Source: Chondrosia reniformis (lineage: Eukaryota > Porifera > Demospongiae > Chondrillida > Chondrillidae). From it: a DNA stretch of 64,000 nt. The stretch spans positions 4,404,501 through 4,468,500 of the forward strand of contig OX359192.1 in the NCBI GenBank assembly GCA_947172415.1, read 5' to 3'. Below the pieces are notes generated by a model that was given only the letters and a program-made list of their open reading frames with translations, made no database searches and had not been told where the DNA came from. Position numbers and translations under genes: made by a program. Within the stretch, counting starts at the first letter, position 1. The number at the start of each line of letters is the position of its first letter. Positions 12,858-23,800 of the stretch are shown piece by piece.

Positions 12858-15318
12858 CTAGATTAATGGACTAGTAGCGTGTAATTGTTATACGTACTAG
12901 TTTTATTTACTAGTTGTTAATAGTAGCAGCTAGTTGCATGTACTAGTTGTATGTACTAGTTCTATATACTATTTTTTTGCACTAGTTGTATGTACTAGTT
13001 ATATGTACTAGTTGTGTGTACTGGCTGTATATACTAGTTAGTATGTACTAGTTATATGTTCTTGTTGTATTTACTAGTTGAATTTACTAGTTGTATATAC
13101 TAGTTGTGTGTAATTGTTCTATATACTAGTTATATGTACTAGTTGTGTGTAATAATTTTACATACTTGTTCTATGTACTAGTAAGTAATTGCATGTACTA
13201 GTTGTATATACTAGGTCGAAGTATTTGTAACAATCTGTATTTACTAGTTCTATGAACTAGTTTTATGTACTAGTTGTATGTACTAGTTATATGTACTAGC
13301 AACTATTATATGTAATAGTTGTACGAACTAGTTGTATGTACTAGTTGTTTGTACTAGTTGTTTTTAATTATATATACTAGTTGTGTGTACTACTTGTGTA
13401 AAATTGTTTTTTGTACTAGTTCTATATACTAGTTTTTTGTACCAGTTGTAGGTGCTAGTTGTATGTACTAGTAACTATCAGTATATACTAGTTGTATGTA
13501 CTAGTGTTTTGAACAAGTTGTATGTAATTTTATGTACTACTTGTATGTACTAGTTGTGTGTACTTATCTGTACTAGTTTTTTGTGCTAATTGTATGTTCT
13601 AGTAGGTAGTTGCATGTAATAATTGTATGTACTTGTTCTGAGTACTAGGTTTATGTATAGTTGTAGGCAGAAGTTGTATGTACTAGTTATATGTACTAGT
13701 AACTTTAAGTATATACTAGTTGTATGTATTAGTTGTTTGAATTAGTTGTATTTAGTTGTATGTACTACATGTATGTACTAGTTGTGTGTATTTTTTGTAA
13801 GCACTAGTTATATTTACTAGTTTAAGTTACTTGTATTATGTACTAGTTGTATATACTTGTAACTAGATGTATGTGCTTGTTGTATTTATTAGTTGAATGT
13901 ACTGGTTGTATGTACTAGTTTTATATACTAGTTTTATGTACTAGTTCTATGTACTCGCTGTATATGTATTGTAGGAAGTTGTGTGCACTAGTTATATGTA
14001 CTAGTTGTATGTACTAGATGTATGTACTAGTTGTATGAATTAATGTTATGTAGTAGTTGTATGTACTAGTAGTAAGTTGTATTTATTAGTTGTATGTACT
14101 AGTTGTATGTATTAGTTGTATGTACTAGGTGTATGAAGTAGTAACAATCTGTATTCACTAGTTGTAAGTTCTAGCTGTATGGACAATTTGTATGTAGTTA
14201 TATGGACTAGTGGTATGTACTAGTTGTGTTGTATCTACTTGTTATATGTAGTAGTTGTATGTACTATGCTGTATGTACCAGTTATATGTACTAGTTGTAT
14301 GTACTAGTCTTATGCATAAGCTGTATGTCCTAATTTTGTTTACTAGTTTTATGTACTAGTTGTTTGAACTAGTTGTATGTAGTTATATGTACTGCTTGTA
14401 TGTACTAGTTGGGTGTAATTTTTGTATGTACTAGTTATATTTACTAGATGTAGTTACTAGTTTTATGTACTCGTTGTATGTACAAGTTTTACATACTAGT
14501 ATCTAGATGTATGTATCAGTTGTTTGTCCTAGTTGTATGTACTAGTTGTATGGACTAATTCTATGTACTAGTTGTATATATGTTATAGTACGGAGTTGTA
14601 TGTACAAGTTATATGTACTAATTGTATGTACTAGCTGTATGGACTAGTGTATGTACTAATTGTATGTACTAGTTGTATGTTCTAGTAACTATCAGAATAT
14701 ACTAGTTGTATATATGTACTAGTTGTTTGAACTAGTTGTATGTAGTTATATGTACTACTTGTATGTACTAGTTGTGTGTATTTTTCGTATGTACTAGTAA
14801 CTAGATGTATGTACTTGTTGGATATACTTGTTGAATGTTCTAGTAGTATGTGCTAGTTGTATGCACTTGTTGTATATGTGTTCTAGTAAGTGGTTGGATG
14901 CACTAGTTATATGTACTAGTTTTATTTACTAGTTGAATGTACAAATTTTATGTACTAGTAGTATGCACTAGTAGTTAGTTGTATTTACTAGTTGTATGAA
15001 CTAGTTGTATGTATTAGTTGTGTGTAATTGTTGTATCTACTTGTTATATGTTCTAGTTGTATGTACTAGCTGTATGTACCAGTTATATGTACTACTTGTA
15101 TATACTAGTTGTAAATACTAATTGTACATACTAGTAACTAGTTGTATGTATTTGTTGTATGTATCTATTCTATGTACTAGTTTTTGGTATAAGCTGTATG
15201 TACTAGTTGTTTTTACCAGTTTTATATACTAGTATTTTGAACTAGTTGTATGTAGTTATATGTATTACTTGTATGTACCAGTTGTGTGTAATTTTTGTAT
15301 GTACTAGTTATATTTACT
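12858..15318 (+). repeat. 13-bp satellite array, block 5
   Basis: TACTAGTTGTATG variants between the MITE and the target duplication of the R2/HERO-like element. The stretch around 14620-14880 resembles 2190-2400 and 8110-8340, with the marker AACTATCAGAATATAC. No gene is seen. Confidence 0.95.
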
Positions 15319-15458
15319 AGTAGTAGTTACTAGATTAATGTACTAGTTGTATGTTTTAATTGTATGTAATAATTGTATGTACCAGATGTATATACTAGGT
15401 GTAAGAACTAGGAACAATCTGTATTTACTAGTTGTAGGGACTAGTTGTATATACTTGT
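15319..15458 (+). repeat. Left copy of 140-bp target site duplication
   Basis: These 140 bases of satellite reappear without a difference I can see at 19818-19957, on the other side of the retrotransposon. Both begin AGTAGTAGTTACTAG, whereas the homologous segment at about 9335 reads AGTTGTAGTTACTAG. The private variant shows that the two flanks come from one target copy and not from two neighbouring satellite repeats. Confidence 0.85.
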
Positions 15459-15625
15459 CGTGGGAATTGGAGGCTGTGGTTCCGAGCTGACAAGAGGATG
15501 GGTATTGTCCAGTTCAACCCCCCGACGGAGCAGGGTGCTTAGCCCTTCATGTGGCATCCTGTGGCTAAATCAGCCTCCCTGCCAGTATGGGCTAACCCCC
15601 CGTCTGGCAGTTTCACTGGGTTACG
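15459..15625 (+). promoter_or_regulatory. 5' leader of the retrotransposon
   Basis: A GC-rich leader between the satellite junction and the first in-frame ATG of the long frame. It contains a 7-bp stem (CTGCCAG at 15579-15585 with CTGGCAG at 15604-15610) and C/G-rich runs. Relatives in the R2 group often carry an HDV-like self-cleaving ribozyme here. I could not fit one by eye, so this stays a region of interest only. Confidence 0.45.
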
Positions 15626-18600
15626 TTGCGCCATGAGAATGACAATTTTCAAGACAGGCTGTGGCCTAGGTGCACCAGTGGAGAAGAAAACCCTGGGTCA
15701 ACCAGAATAGGCGATTCCACTGGTGCCTCACAGGTAGATGTACCTGAATGTAATAACCCTTCTTCGGTCCCCGTGACGGGCCAACCAGCCCTATGGACCG
15801 AGGAAATGGTTAGGGCACTAATTGATTGCTTTGAGCGATCTGAACCCAAAAGAGGTGGCTATCAGAAGCGTTTAGAGCGGGAATGGCTGAGCAAATACCC
15901 ACATTTGCCTCAGACCGGTCGAACCCTTGCCTTCCAAGCCAAAAGGAGCTTGGTAGGAGACGGAGTACTGCAAGTAACTGGTAGCCGAGATTTAGATTTG
16001 GTTAATGATGCACCGCAAGGTGCCTCTAGAAGGAGAAGGATCCAAGGGGTGATCTGGAACCTTCAGAGGGATAATATCCTCATGGAGCTCTACCGAGAAA
16101 GTAAGCCCATGGAAAAGGGGTATGCCGAGCGGTTGTACCAGGCTTGGAATGCTGCAATGCCAGACCATAAAACCACAAAGGTAGCGCTAACTACAAGACT
16201 TAGTAGAATCCGCAGAGGTCAAGGTCTCTCGAGACTAAACCTTGTGGAACCTGACTCTTGTGGTGTAGCCACCCTAACTGAGACTGTGGAGGAAGGTGTG
16301 GGAGCCCAGGGACAGGAGGAGCTTCACCAAGTTCAGGCCGGGACTGAACAAAATGGTGAGCAGCCTGCAGTCCCTGTTGAAACTCCTGCACATGATCATC
16401 CCAGACCCAGGACAAGTGGCAATGATAATCTGATGCAACTTTTAGGCAAAGCAAAAGATGCCTGTCTCCGAAAGAAACCTGGAGATTTCTCTGGAAGAAA
16501 ACCCTGTGGGGCAGTGCGGTTCAACCATGTTGATACGGCACTGCTTCAGGAGGCCAATGATTGGGTGGAGAAAGAGTGGCAGGAAGGCCCTAGGTCGGCC
16601 TGGCACCTGAACTGCCTGGTCTACTCTGTTGCTATGGCTGTGAGGGGAAAAACAACCAACGAATCACAGCCATGCAACCAGGGAGGGAAATCAGATAATC
16701 AGAAGGGAAGTAAGAGACAGGAAGGTCACATAAGTGACAGGAAGGCCAAGGGCCTTAAGTTTAGAAGACTGCTTGCCTGGTTGGATGTGGAAATAGCGCG
16801 TCAACAGAATAATAATCCTATGACCAAACGCCAGAAAGTACTCCGAAGAAAGCTTAGGAGGGAGTTCCATTCATTAAACCTGAATGTGCTGATCAGAGCT
16901 CGGGAACAGACACTGGGGAAACTCAGGGTCTGGACCCTACAAGAGCGAAGATCAGCTGAACGCAGGAAATTCCAGGAACAAAACCACCTTTGGAATACCC
17001 AAAGGAAGTTCCGGATGAATGGCAATGTTCCAACCTCCAATGAAGCTCCCTCAATTGAGGTAGTAAGAGACTTTTGGACAAAGATTGTAGGTACTGTTGG
17101 TAAGGTCAACAAAGACGACCCAGGGGTGAAAGAATGGCTAAAGGAAACCAAAAAGAGGGTGGGTAGAACCTCCTCTGAAGGTCCCGATAGCATTGATGAG
17201 ACCAAACTGAGGAAGGCCTTAAAAAAGGGAAAAAGCTGGTCTGCCCCTGGGCCGGATGGCATCCACACTTTTTGGTGGAAAGCACTTCCCTCTGCACAGT
17301 CTGCCTTGGCAGATGTACTACGGAGGGTGGTGAGCGGAGATCTGTCAGTCCCAGACTGGCTTACAAGGGGTCGCACTCTACTCATCCCCAAAAAGGGTGA
17401 CCCGAAAAGTGCGGCCAACTACCGACCTATTGCGTGTCTCAACACAATGTACAAGGCTGTCACAGCATACATTGCGTCAGAACTGCTCACTTACACCTAC
17501 ACTAATGATCTTTTGCCTATGGCCCAAAGGGCCATGAGGAAAGGGAGGTGGGGCTGTGTGGACTGTCTACTGCTGGATCAATCAATCGGTCTAGATGCCA
17601 AAATTATGGGTAAGCCCCTTAGTGTGGCATGGATCGATTATGAGAAGGCATATGACAGAGTCCCTCACAAGTGGGTGATGAAGGTGCTAAAAACCATCAA
17701 GTGCCCAGATTGGATCAGGAGGTCTATAGAGCTCTTCTCCAAACACTGGGCTACTGTGCTTGAGTTGAGGACTGCGGGGAAGGTGGTTAGGAGCACCCCT
17801 GTTAAATATAACAGGGGACTCTTCCAGGGAGACTCCTTATCGCCACTCCTCTTTTGTCTGGCCATAGCTCCCATATCCCAAGTTCTTAACAGAACCAAGG
17901 GATATGCCCTCTGGCATAATGGGGAAAGGAACACCATGTCACACTTGTTGTACATGGATGACCTTAAGATATATGCTGGAGGGCCTGATAAACTCAGGGA
18001 AGCCATGGAATGTGTGGAGAAAACCTCAAATGCCATTGGCATGAGGTTTGGAGTGAGAAAGTGTGGAACAGCTCACATGCAAAAGGGGAAAGTTCTGGCT
18101 GGCCCAGACAACCCTGAACGCAGTGAAGAATCCATAAGGAGCCCTGAAAAAGGTTCTACTTATAAGTACCTAGGGCTAGAACAACTGTTTTAGGTAGATG
18201 ACAGCAAGGTCAAAGCTTGCTTGATCAACGAATTGAGGAGGAGACTCCACAAGGTGTGGGGCTCTCACCTCAATGGTAAGAATGCTGCAGAAGCCTCTAA
18301 CATGTTGTGTGCCTCTCTAATGAGATACTCTTACCCAGTTTTGAAGTGGACTCAAAGTGAGCTTCCAAAACTGGACCGAATGGTGAGAAAGATCATGAGA
18401 AAGTACCAGTGTCATCACTATAACTCTGCCATTGAAAGAGTGAATTTGCCTCGCTCTCAAGGTGGTAGAGGGCTCTGTAGTTTTCCTTTGGATCACGACA
18501 GGGCTGTTGTGAATCTGGCAAGATACCTCCATACTGCCAATGATCCACTCATAGCTGTGGTGGTTAAACACCAAAAGTGGCTGGAGTGCTCAAAGCAGAG

Positions 18601-19549
18601 GAGGACTGTCTTGAAAGAAGCCAGATTGATACTGAGAAGCCACGGAATAGAACTAGAACCGGAAATGTGGCTGAAGACAGATCCCTCACAAAATAGTGTA
18701 AGAGAATGGAGGAGAGTGGCACGTGAGCTCCGGGAGGCTCAGACTGAAAGGTTAAAAAGTAACCTAGCCGAAAAGTCTCACCAGGGCTCATACCACAGAC
18801 AAGTCACAAATAGGGAGTCTTATGTGTGGCTTTCTGAGGGGAGACTCAGACCTCAAACTGAGGCTCTGATTCTCGCAGCCCAAGATGATGTGCTGCACAC
18901 TAGGTGGTACCAAAATAGGATTCTGAAGAATTCTAGCCTCCTAATGTGCAGAGAATGTGGCAAGGCTATGGAAACGGTCAAACACATACTAAACATGTGT
19001 GAGCCCAAGGGATTTTCTCTCTACAAAGAGAGACATGACCGGGCAATACTGATAGTGTTGTGGAGACTGTTGAAAGAATATGGATTTAGGCAGGAAGAGC
19101 CCTGGTACAAACTAGAAGCAAAACCAGTCTATGAGAATAGGTCTGTCAAAATCTTGTGGGATCCTAGTATCCCTACAGATGATGAAATGACAGAAAGAAG
19201 GCCAGACTTAGTGGTTGAGGATCGGCTAAGTAAGTCCATCTTCATTATTGAGATGTCAGTTCCTACTGACAGCAATATTAATGGAAGATGGCAAGAGAAG
19301 TTCCAAAAGTACCAGAAGCTGGCAGCTGATATGAGGAAACAATTTAGGGGCTACCGAATTAAGGTAGTCCCGATGATAATTGGTGCTTTGGGGACAGTGG
19401 ACACGCTCCTGGAAGACCTTAGGGGAATTCCAAAGCTGTCAAAAAGTGCAGTAGAAGTGATGAGAGCCATGCAGAGAACTGTTCTCTGTTCGGCTGTGAG
19501 GATATTGAGGCGACATCTATCTGTTGAGGGATTGGGGCCTGGACGATAA
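15626..19549 (+). pseudogene. Retrotransposon polyprotein (Myb-like, RT, CCHC, RLE) with one in-frame TAG
   Basis: A frame of 1308 codons interrupted only at codon 856 (TAG, 18191-18193); everything after it continues in the same frame. Codons 54-200 hold two Trp/Leu-rich helical modules resembling Myb-like DNA-binding repeats (LWTEEMVRALIDCF and a second copy near NILMELYRE). The RT spans about 535-860: GPDG at 542-545, catalytic Asp 671 in IDYEKAYD, FQGDS at 733-737, and YMDD at 776-779. The thumb follows past the stop. A CCHC knuckle lies at C1108, C1111, H1120 and C1125, followed by RPD (D1194) and E1209, the endonuclease signature. The length is normal for a complete RLE-type protein. 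The first ATG at 15626 is taken as the start; the Myb-like modules begin shortly after. TAG could be a C-to-T change of CAG, a sequencing error, or read through. The sequence otherwise looks functional. Confidence 0.85.
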
Positions 19550-19817
19550 GTAGTCCTGTCCCAGTCCTTGCCTGTCGACCTCTGGAAAGCAGTGGTGGAT
19601 TGGTGTATGGAGGTACTCCCTCCTATTATGACGGTCAACTTTGGCCCGACGTGCACCCGTCTGCTGCTGTCGGAAGGAGGAAAAGCCGAGGCTTCTGGCT
19701 AAAAACCCAAAGAAAGGAAAACATAACTGACTGAGGGTTGTCCAAGCCAGATACTCCTTGCCTTAGTACACTAAGGCAAGAAGTAACAAGGTTCTCCGTT
19801 AAGGCTTTTGTTTTTCA
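19550..19817 (+). other. 3' UTR of the retrotransposon
   Basis: GC-rich non-coding tail from the stop codon to the 3' junction CTTTTGTTTTTCA. It carries a clear hairpin, listed next. In R2-type elements the 3' UTR RNA structure is what the reverse transcriptase binds to start target-primed synthesis. That role is inferred from the family. Confidence 0.7.
19753..19784 (+). other. 3' UTR hairpin
   Basis: CTTGCCTTAG, a TACA loop, then CTAAGGCAAG gives a perfect 10-bp stem (19757-19780). One mismatch outward, ACT pairs with AGT, extending it to about 13 pairs. It lies 33 bases from the 3' end of the element, suitable for recognition by the element's own reverse transcriptase. Confidence 0.75.
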
Positions 19818-19957
19818 AGTAGTAGTTACTAGATTAATGTACTAGTTGTATGTTTTAATTGTATGTAATAATTGTATGTACCAGATGTATATACTAGGTG
19901 TAAGAACTAGGAACAATCTGTATTTACTAGTTGTAGGGACTAGTTGTATATACTTGT
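19818..19957 (+). repeat. Right copy of 140-bp target site duplication
   Basis: Matches 15319-15458 across all 140 bases by eye. It is followed by the satellite sequence TGTATGTAGTAATTG that the uninterrupted homologue at 9477 also shows, which fixes the empty-site order. Confidence 0.85.
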
Positions 19958-20471
19958 TGTATGTAGTAATTGTATGTCCTAATTGTGCGTACTAGCTGTA
20001 AGTACTAGTAAGTAGTTGCATGTACTAGTTATATGTAACAATTGTATGAACTAGTTGTATGTACCAGGTGTATGTACTAGTAACAATCTGTATTTACTAA
20101 TTGTATATACTAGTTGTATGTACTAGTTGTATGTAATAATATATACTAGTTTTATGTGCTAGTTGTGTGAAATTGTTGTATGTATTAGTTATATGTACTA
20201 GTTGTATGTACTAGCTGTATGTACCAGTTATATGTACTAGTTGTATGTACTAGTAACTAGATGTATATACTAGTTGTATGTACTAGTACCATGTATATAT
20301 TAGTTTTATGTACTAGTTGTGTGAAATTGATGTATGTACTAGTTATATGTACTCATTGTATGTACTAGCTGTATGAACTAGTTATATGATCTAGTTGTAT
20401 GTACTAGTTGTATGTACTAGTTGTATGTAATAGTTGTATGTGCTAGTTGTATGTTCTAGTTGTCTCTAATT
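19958..20471 (+). repeat. 13-bp satellite array, block 6
   Basis: Continuation of the array. It corresponds closely to 9477-10156, the same position relative to the next hairpin-ended element. Confidence 0.95.
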
Positions 20472-20819
20472 GGGGCCCGCAAGGGCCCTATATTGTTTTC
20501 AGAAATTATGTTAACGTATGGCTTTCTGTTCGTAGTTTTTTTAAATATATACATTTTTATATCTGTTAATAAATGGCGGATGTTCTGGTGGCTTTCGTTT
20601 TCTAGCTTTCTTTTCCTTTGTGTAGAACATTGAACGAACAAAATGGACTTAAAAACCATCATTACTAAAACAATGTAACATAAAGCTTGTGGAAAAATTG
20701 ACAGCCAACAAGAGTCGATCTGAAATTAGTTTACCGGATATCCATGAGAACCAATCAAGTATTTCGAGTTTACTCAGGTCGCCTAGGGCCCTAGGAGTTT
20801 TTTAAACTCGAACTCCTTG
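20472..20819 (+). repeat. Hairpin-ended 348-bp element, copy 4
   Basis: Same body, ends and flanks as copies 2 and 3, with GGGGCCCGCAAGGGCCC at the left and the perfect foldback GAGTTTTTTAAACTC at the right. A short minus-strand open frame is shared in part with copy 3, but its ends differ. Confidence 0.85.
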
Positions 20820-23800
20820 TTTTTGTATCTACTAATTTTAATTACTATTTGTAGTTACTAGTCGTATGTATTAGTTGTATGTAGTAGTAACTAGTTGTAT
20901 GTACTACTTGTATGTACTCTTTGAATGTACTAGTTGTATGTAATAGTTCTATGTAATATTTAATGTACTAATTGTACGAACTTGTTGTATAGGTGTTCTA
21001 GTTTGTAGTTTTTTGCATTAGTTATATGAAGTAGTTGTATGTACTAGATGTATGTACTAGTTGTATGTACTAATTGTATGTAGTAGTGGTATCTACTAGT
21101 AATTAGTTGCATGTACTAGTTATATGAACTAGTTGTATGTACTGTTTGTATGTACTAGTTGTATATACTAGTAACTAGTTGTATGTACTAGTAAATAGTT
21201 GCATATACTAGTTGTATGTAGTTTTATGTAAATAGTTTTATGTATATACTAGTTATGTGTAATTGTCCTATGTACTAGTTATATATAGTATTTGTATGTA
21301 GTTATCATATGTACTAGTTATATGTATTAGTTGTATGTACTAGTTGTATGTACTAGGTGTATGTACTATTAACAAACTATATTTACTAAGTTTATGTACT
21401 AGTTGTATGTAGTAGTGGTAAGTACTAGTAATTAGTTGCATGTAGTGGTTATTTGTAAAATTTGTATGAACTAGTTGGTTGTACTAGTGTATGCATTAGT
21501 AATAATCTCTTTTTACTAATTCTTTGTACTAGTTGTAGGTACTAGTTGTATGTATATAATTATATGCACTATATAGGTGTATATACTAGTTGTGTGACAT
21601 TGTTTTATGTACTAGTTATACGTACTAGTTGTAGGTACTAGCTCTGTGTACTAGTTATTTGTACTAGTTGTATGTATTGGTTGTATATATGTACTAGTAA
21701 CTAGTTGTATGTACTAGTTGTATGTACTAGTTCTCTGCATTAGTTTTAAGTACTAGTTGCAGGAAATTGATGTATTTACTAGTTTTATGTACTAGTTGGA
21801 TGTACTAGCTGTATGTACTAGTTATGTGTACAAGTTGGATATATTAGCTGTATGTACCAGTTGGATTAAACTAGTAACTAGTTGTATGTACTAATTGTAT
21901 GAACTAGTTCTATGTATTAGTTTTATGTACTAGTTTTGTGAAATTGATGTATGGACTATTTGTGTGTACTAGTTGTATATACTAGTTGTACATACTAGTT
22001 GTATGGACTAGTTGTATGTACGAGTTGTATGTACTAGTTGTATGTACGAGTTGTATGTACACGTTGTAAATATGTTCTAGTAAGTAGTTGTATGTACTAT
22101 CTACTAATTGTATGTACTAGCTGTATGGACTAGTGTATGTACCCATTGTATATACTAGTTGTATGTACTAGTAACTATCAGAATATACTAGTTGTATGTA
22201 CCAGTTGTTCGAACTAGTTGTATGCAGTTATATGTACTACTTGTATGTACTAGTTGTGTGTATTTTTTGTATGTACTAGTAACTAGATGTATGTACTAGT
22301 TGTATGTACTAGTGCTATGGAGTAGTTGTATATATGTTCTAGGAAGTAGTTGTATGTACTAGTTATGTGTACTAATTGTATATACTAGTTGTAGGTCCTA
22401 GTGGTATATATGTTCTAGTAAGTAGTTGTATGTACTATCTACTAATTGTATGTACTAGCTGTATGGACTAGTGTATGTACCCATTGTATATACTAGTTGT
22501 ATGTACTAGTAACTATCAGAATATACTAGTTGTATGTACCAGTTGTTCGAACTAGTTGTATGCAGTTATATGTACTACTTGTATGTACTAGTTGTGTGTA
22601 TTTTTTGTATGTACTAGTAACTAGATGTATGTACTAGTTGTATGTACTAGTGCTATGGAGTAGTTGTATATATGTTCTAGGAAGTAGTTGTATGTACTAG
22701 TTATGTGTACTAATTGTATATACTAGTTGTAGGTCCTAGTGGTATATATGTTCTAGTAAGTAGTTGTATGTACTTGTTATATGTACTAATTGTATGTACT
22801 AGCTGTATGGACTAGTGTATGTCCTTATTGAATGTTCTAGTTGTATGTGCTAGTTGTATGTACTTGTTGTATATGTGTTCTAGTAAGTAATGGATGCACT
22901 AGTTATATGTACTAGTTTTATGAACTAGATGTATGTACTAGTTGAATGTACAAATTTATTTACTAGTAGTATGTACTAGTAGTATATATTAGTTGTATGT
23001 ACTAGGTGTATGAAGGAGTAGCAATCTGTATTTACCTAGTTGTAAGTACTAGCTGTATTTAAAATTTGTATGTAGTTATATGGACTAGTTTTATGTTCTA
23101 ATTGTTTTTCTAGTTTTATGTATTAGTTGTTTGAACTAGTTGAATGTAGTTATATGTACTACTTGTATGTACTAGTTGTGTGCAATTTTTGTATGTACTA
23201 GTTAAATTTACTAGTTGTAGTTACTAGTTTCATAAACTAGTTGTATGTACAAGTTGCATGTACTAGTATCTAGATGTCTGTATTAGTTGTATGTAATATA
23301 TAGTTGTATGTACTAGTTGTTTGTACTAGCGCTATGTAGTAGTTGTATATATGTTCTAGTAAGTAGTTGTATGTACTAGTTATAAATATGTACTAATTGT
23401 ATGGACTAGCTGTATGGACTAGTGTATGTATATACTAATTGTATGTACTAGTTGTATGTACTAGTAACAATCAGAATATACTAGTTGTATGTAGTTATAT
23501 GTACTACTTGTGTGTACTAGTTGTGTGTATTTTTCGTATGTACTAGTAACTTGTTGTATGTACTAGTTGTATAAAAAATTCTATGTCCTCTTTTTATATA
23601 CGAGCTGTATGTACTATTTGTATGTACTAGTTCTATGTCCTAGTTGTAGTACTAGTTGTATGTAATATAGAGTTGGATGTACTGGTTGTATGTACTAGTT
23701 GTATGTACCAGTTTCATGTACTTGTTGTATTTACTAATTTTATGTACTAGTTGTATTTAGTTATATATACGTACTGGTTGTGTGTACTAGTTGTGTGCAA

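Larger units (their letters stand above)
15459..19817 (+). mobile_element. R2/HERO-like non-LTR retrotransposon with restriction-like endonuclease
   Basis: A 4359-bp element inserted in the 13-bp satellite. It has a 5' leader of about 170 bp, one long reading frame (15626-19549, broken by a single TAG) and a 3' UTR of about 270 bp with a strong hairpin. Both borders are sharp against satellite DNA. The encoded protein has N-terminal Myb-like modules, a reverse transcriptase, a CCHC knuckle and a PD-(D/E)xK-type endonuclease. This is the architecture of the R2/R4/NeSL/HERO group, which nicks the target and primes reverse transcription from it. The YMDD-type RT and the C-terminal region look most like the R2/HERO-like proteins common in aquatic invertebrates and fish; the clade needs a phylogeny. 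There is no poly-A tail. Base composition is much more GC-rich than the surrounding satellite, as expected for a recent arrival. Confidence 0.9.

Noticed and set aside
15459..15625. HDV-like ribozyme in the leader of the RLE element
   Set aside because: Expected from R2 relatives, but I could not pair P1, P2 and P3 by eye. Needs a covariance search.
15445..15636. 63-codon plus frame overlapping the start of the RLE element
   Set aside because: Starts in satellite upstream of the element border and lies in the leader; likely chance, though the part within the element could be compared with related leaders.
16801..17418. 205-codon minus-strand open frame and other antisense frames within the retrotransposons
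   Set aside because: Antisense shadows of the reverse transcriptase coding strand without recognisable motifs.
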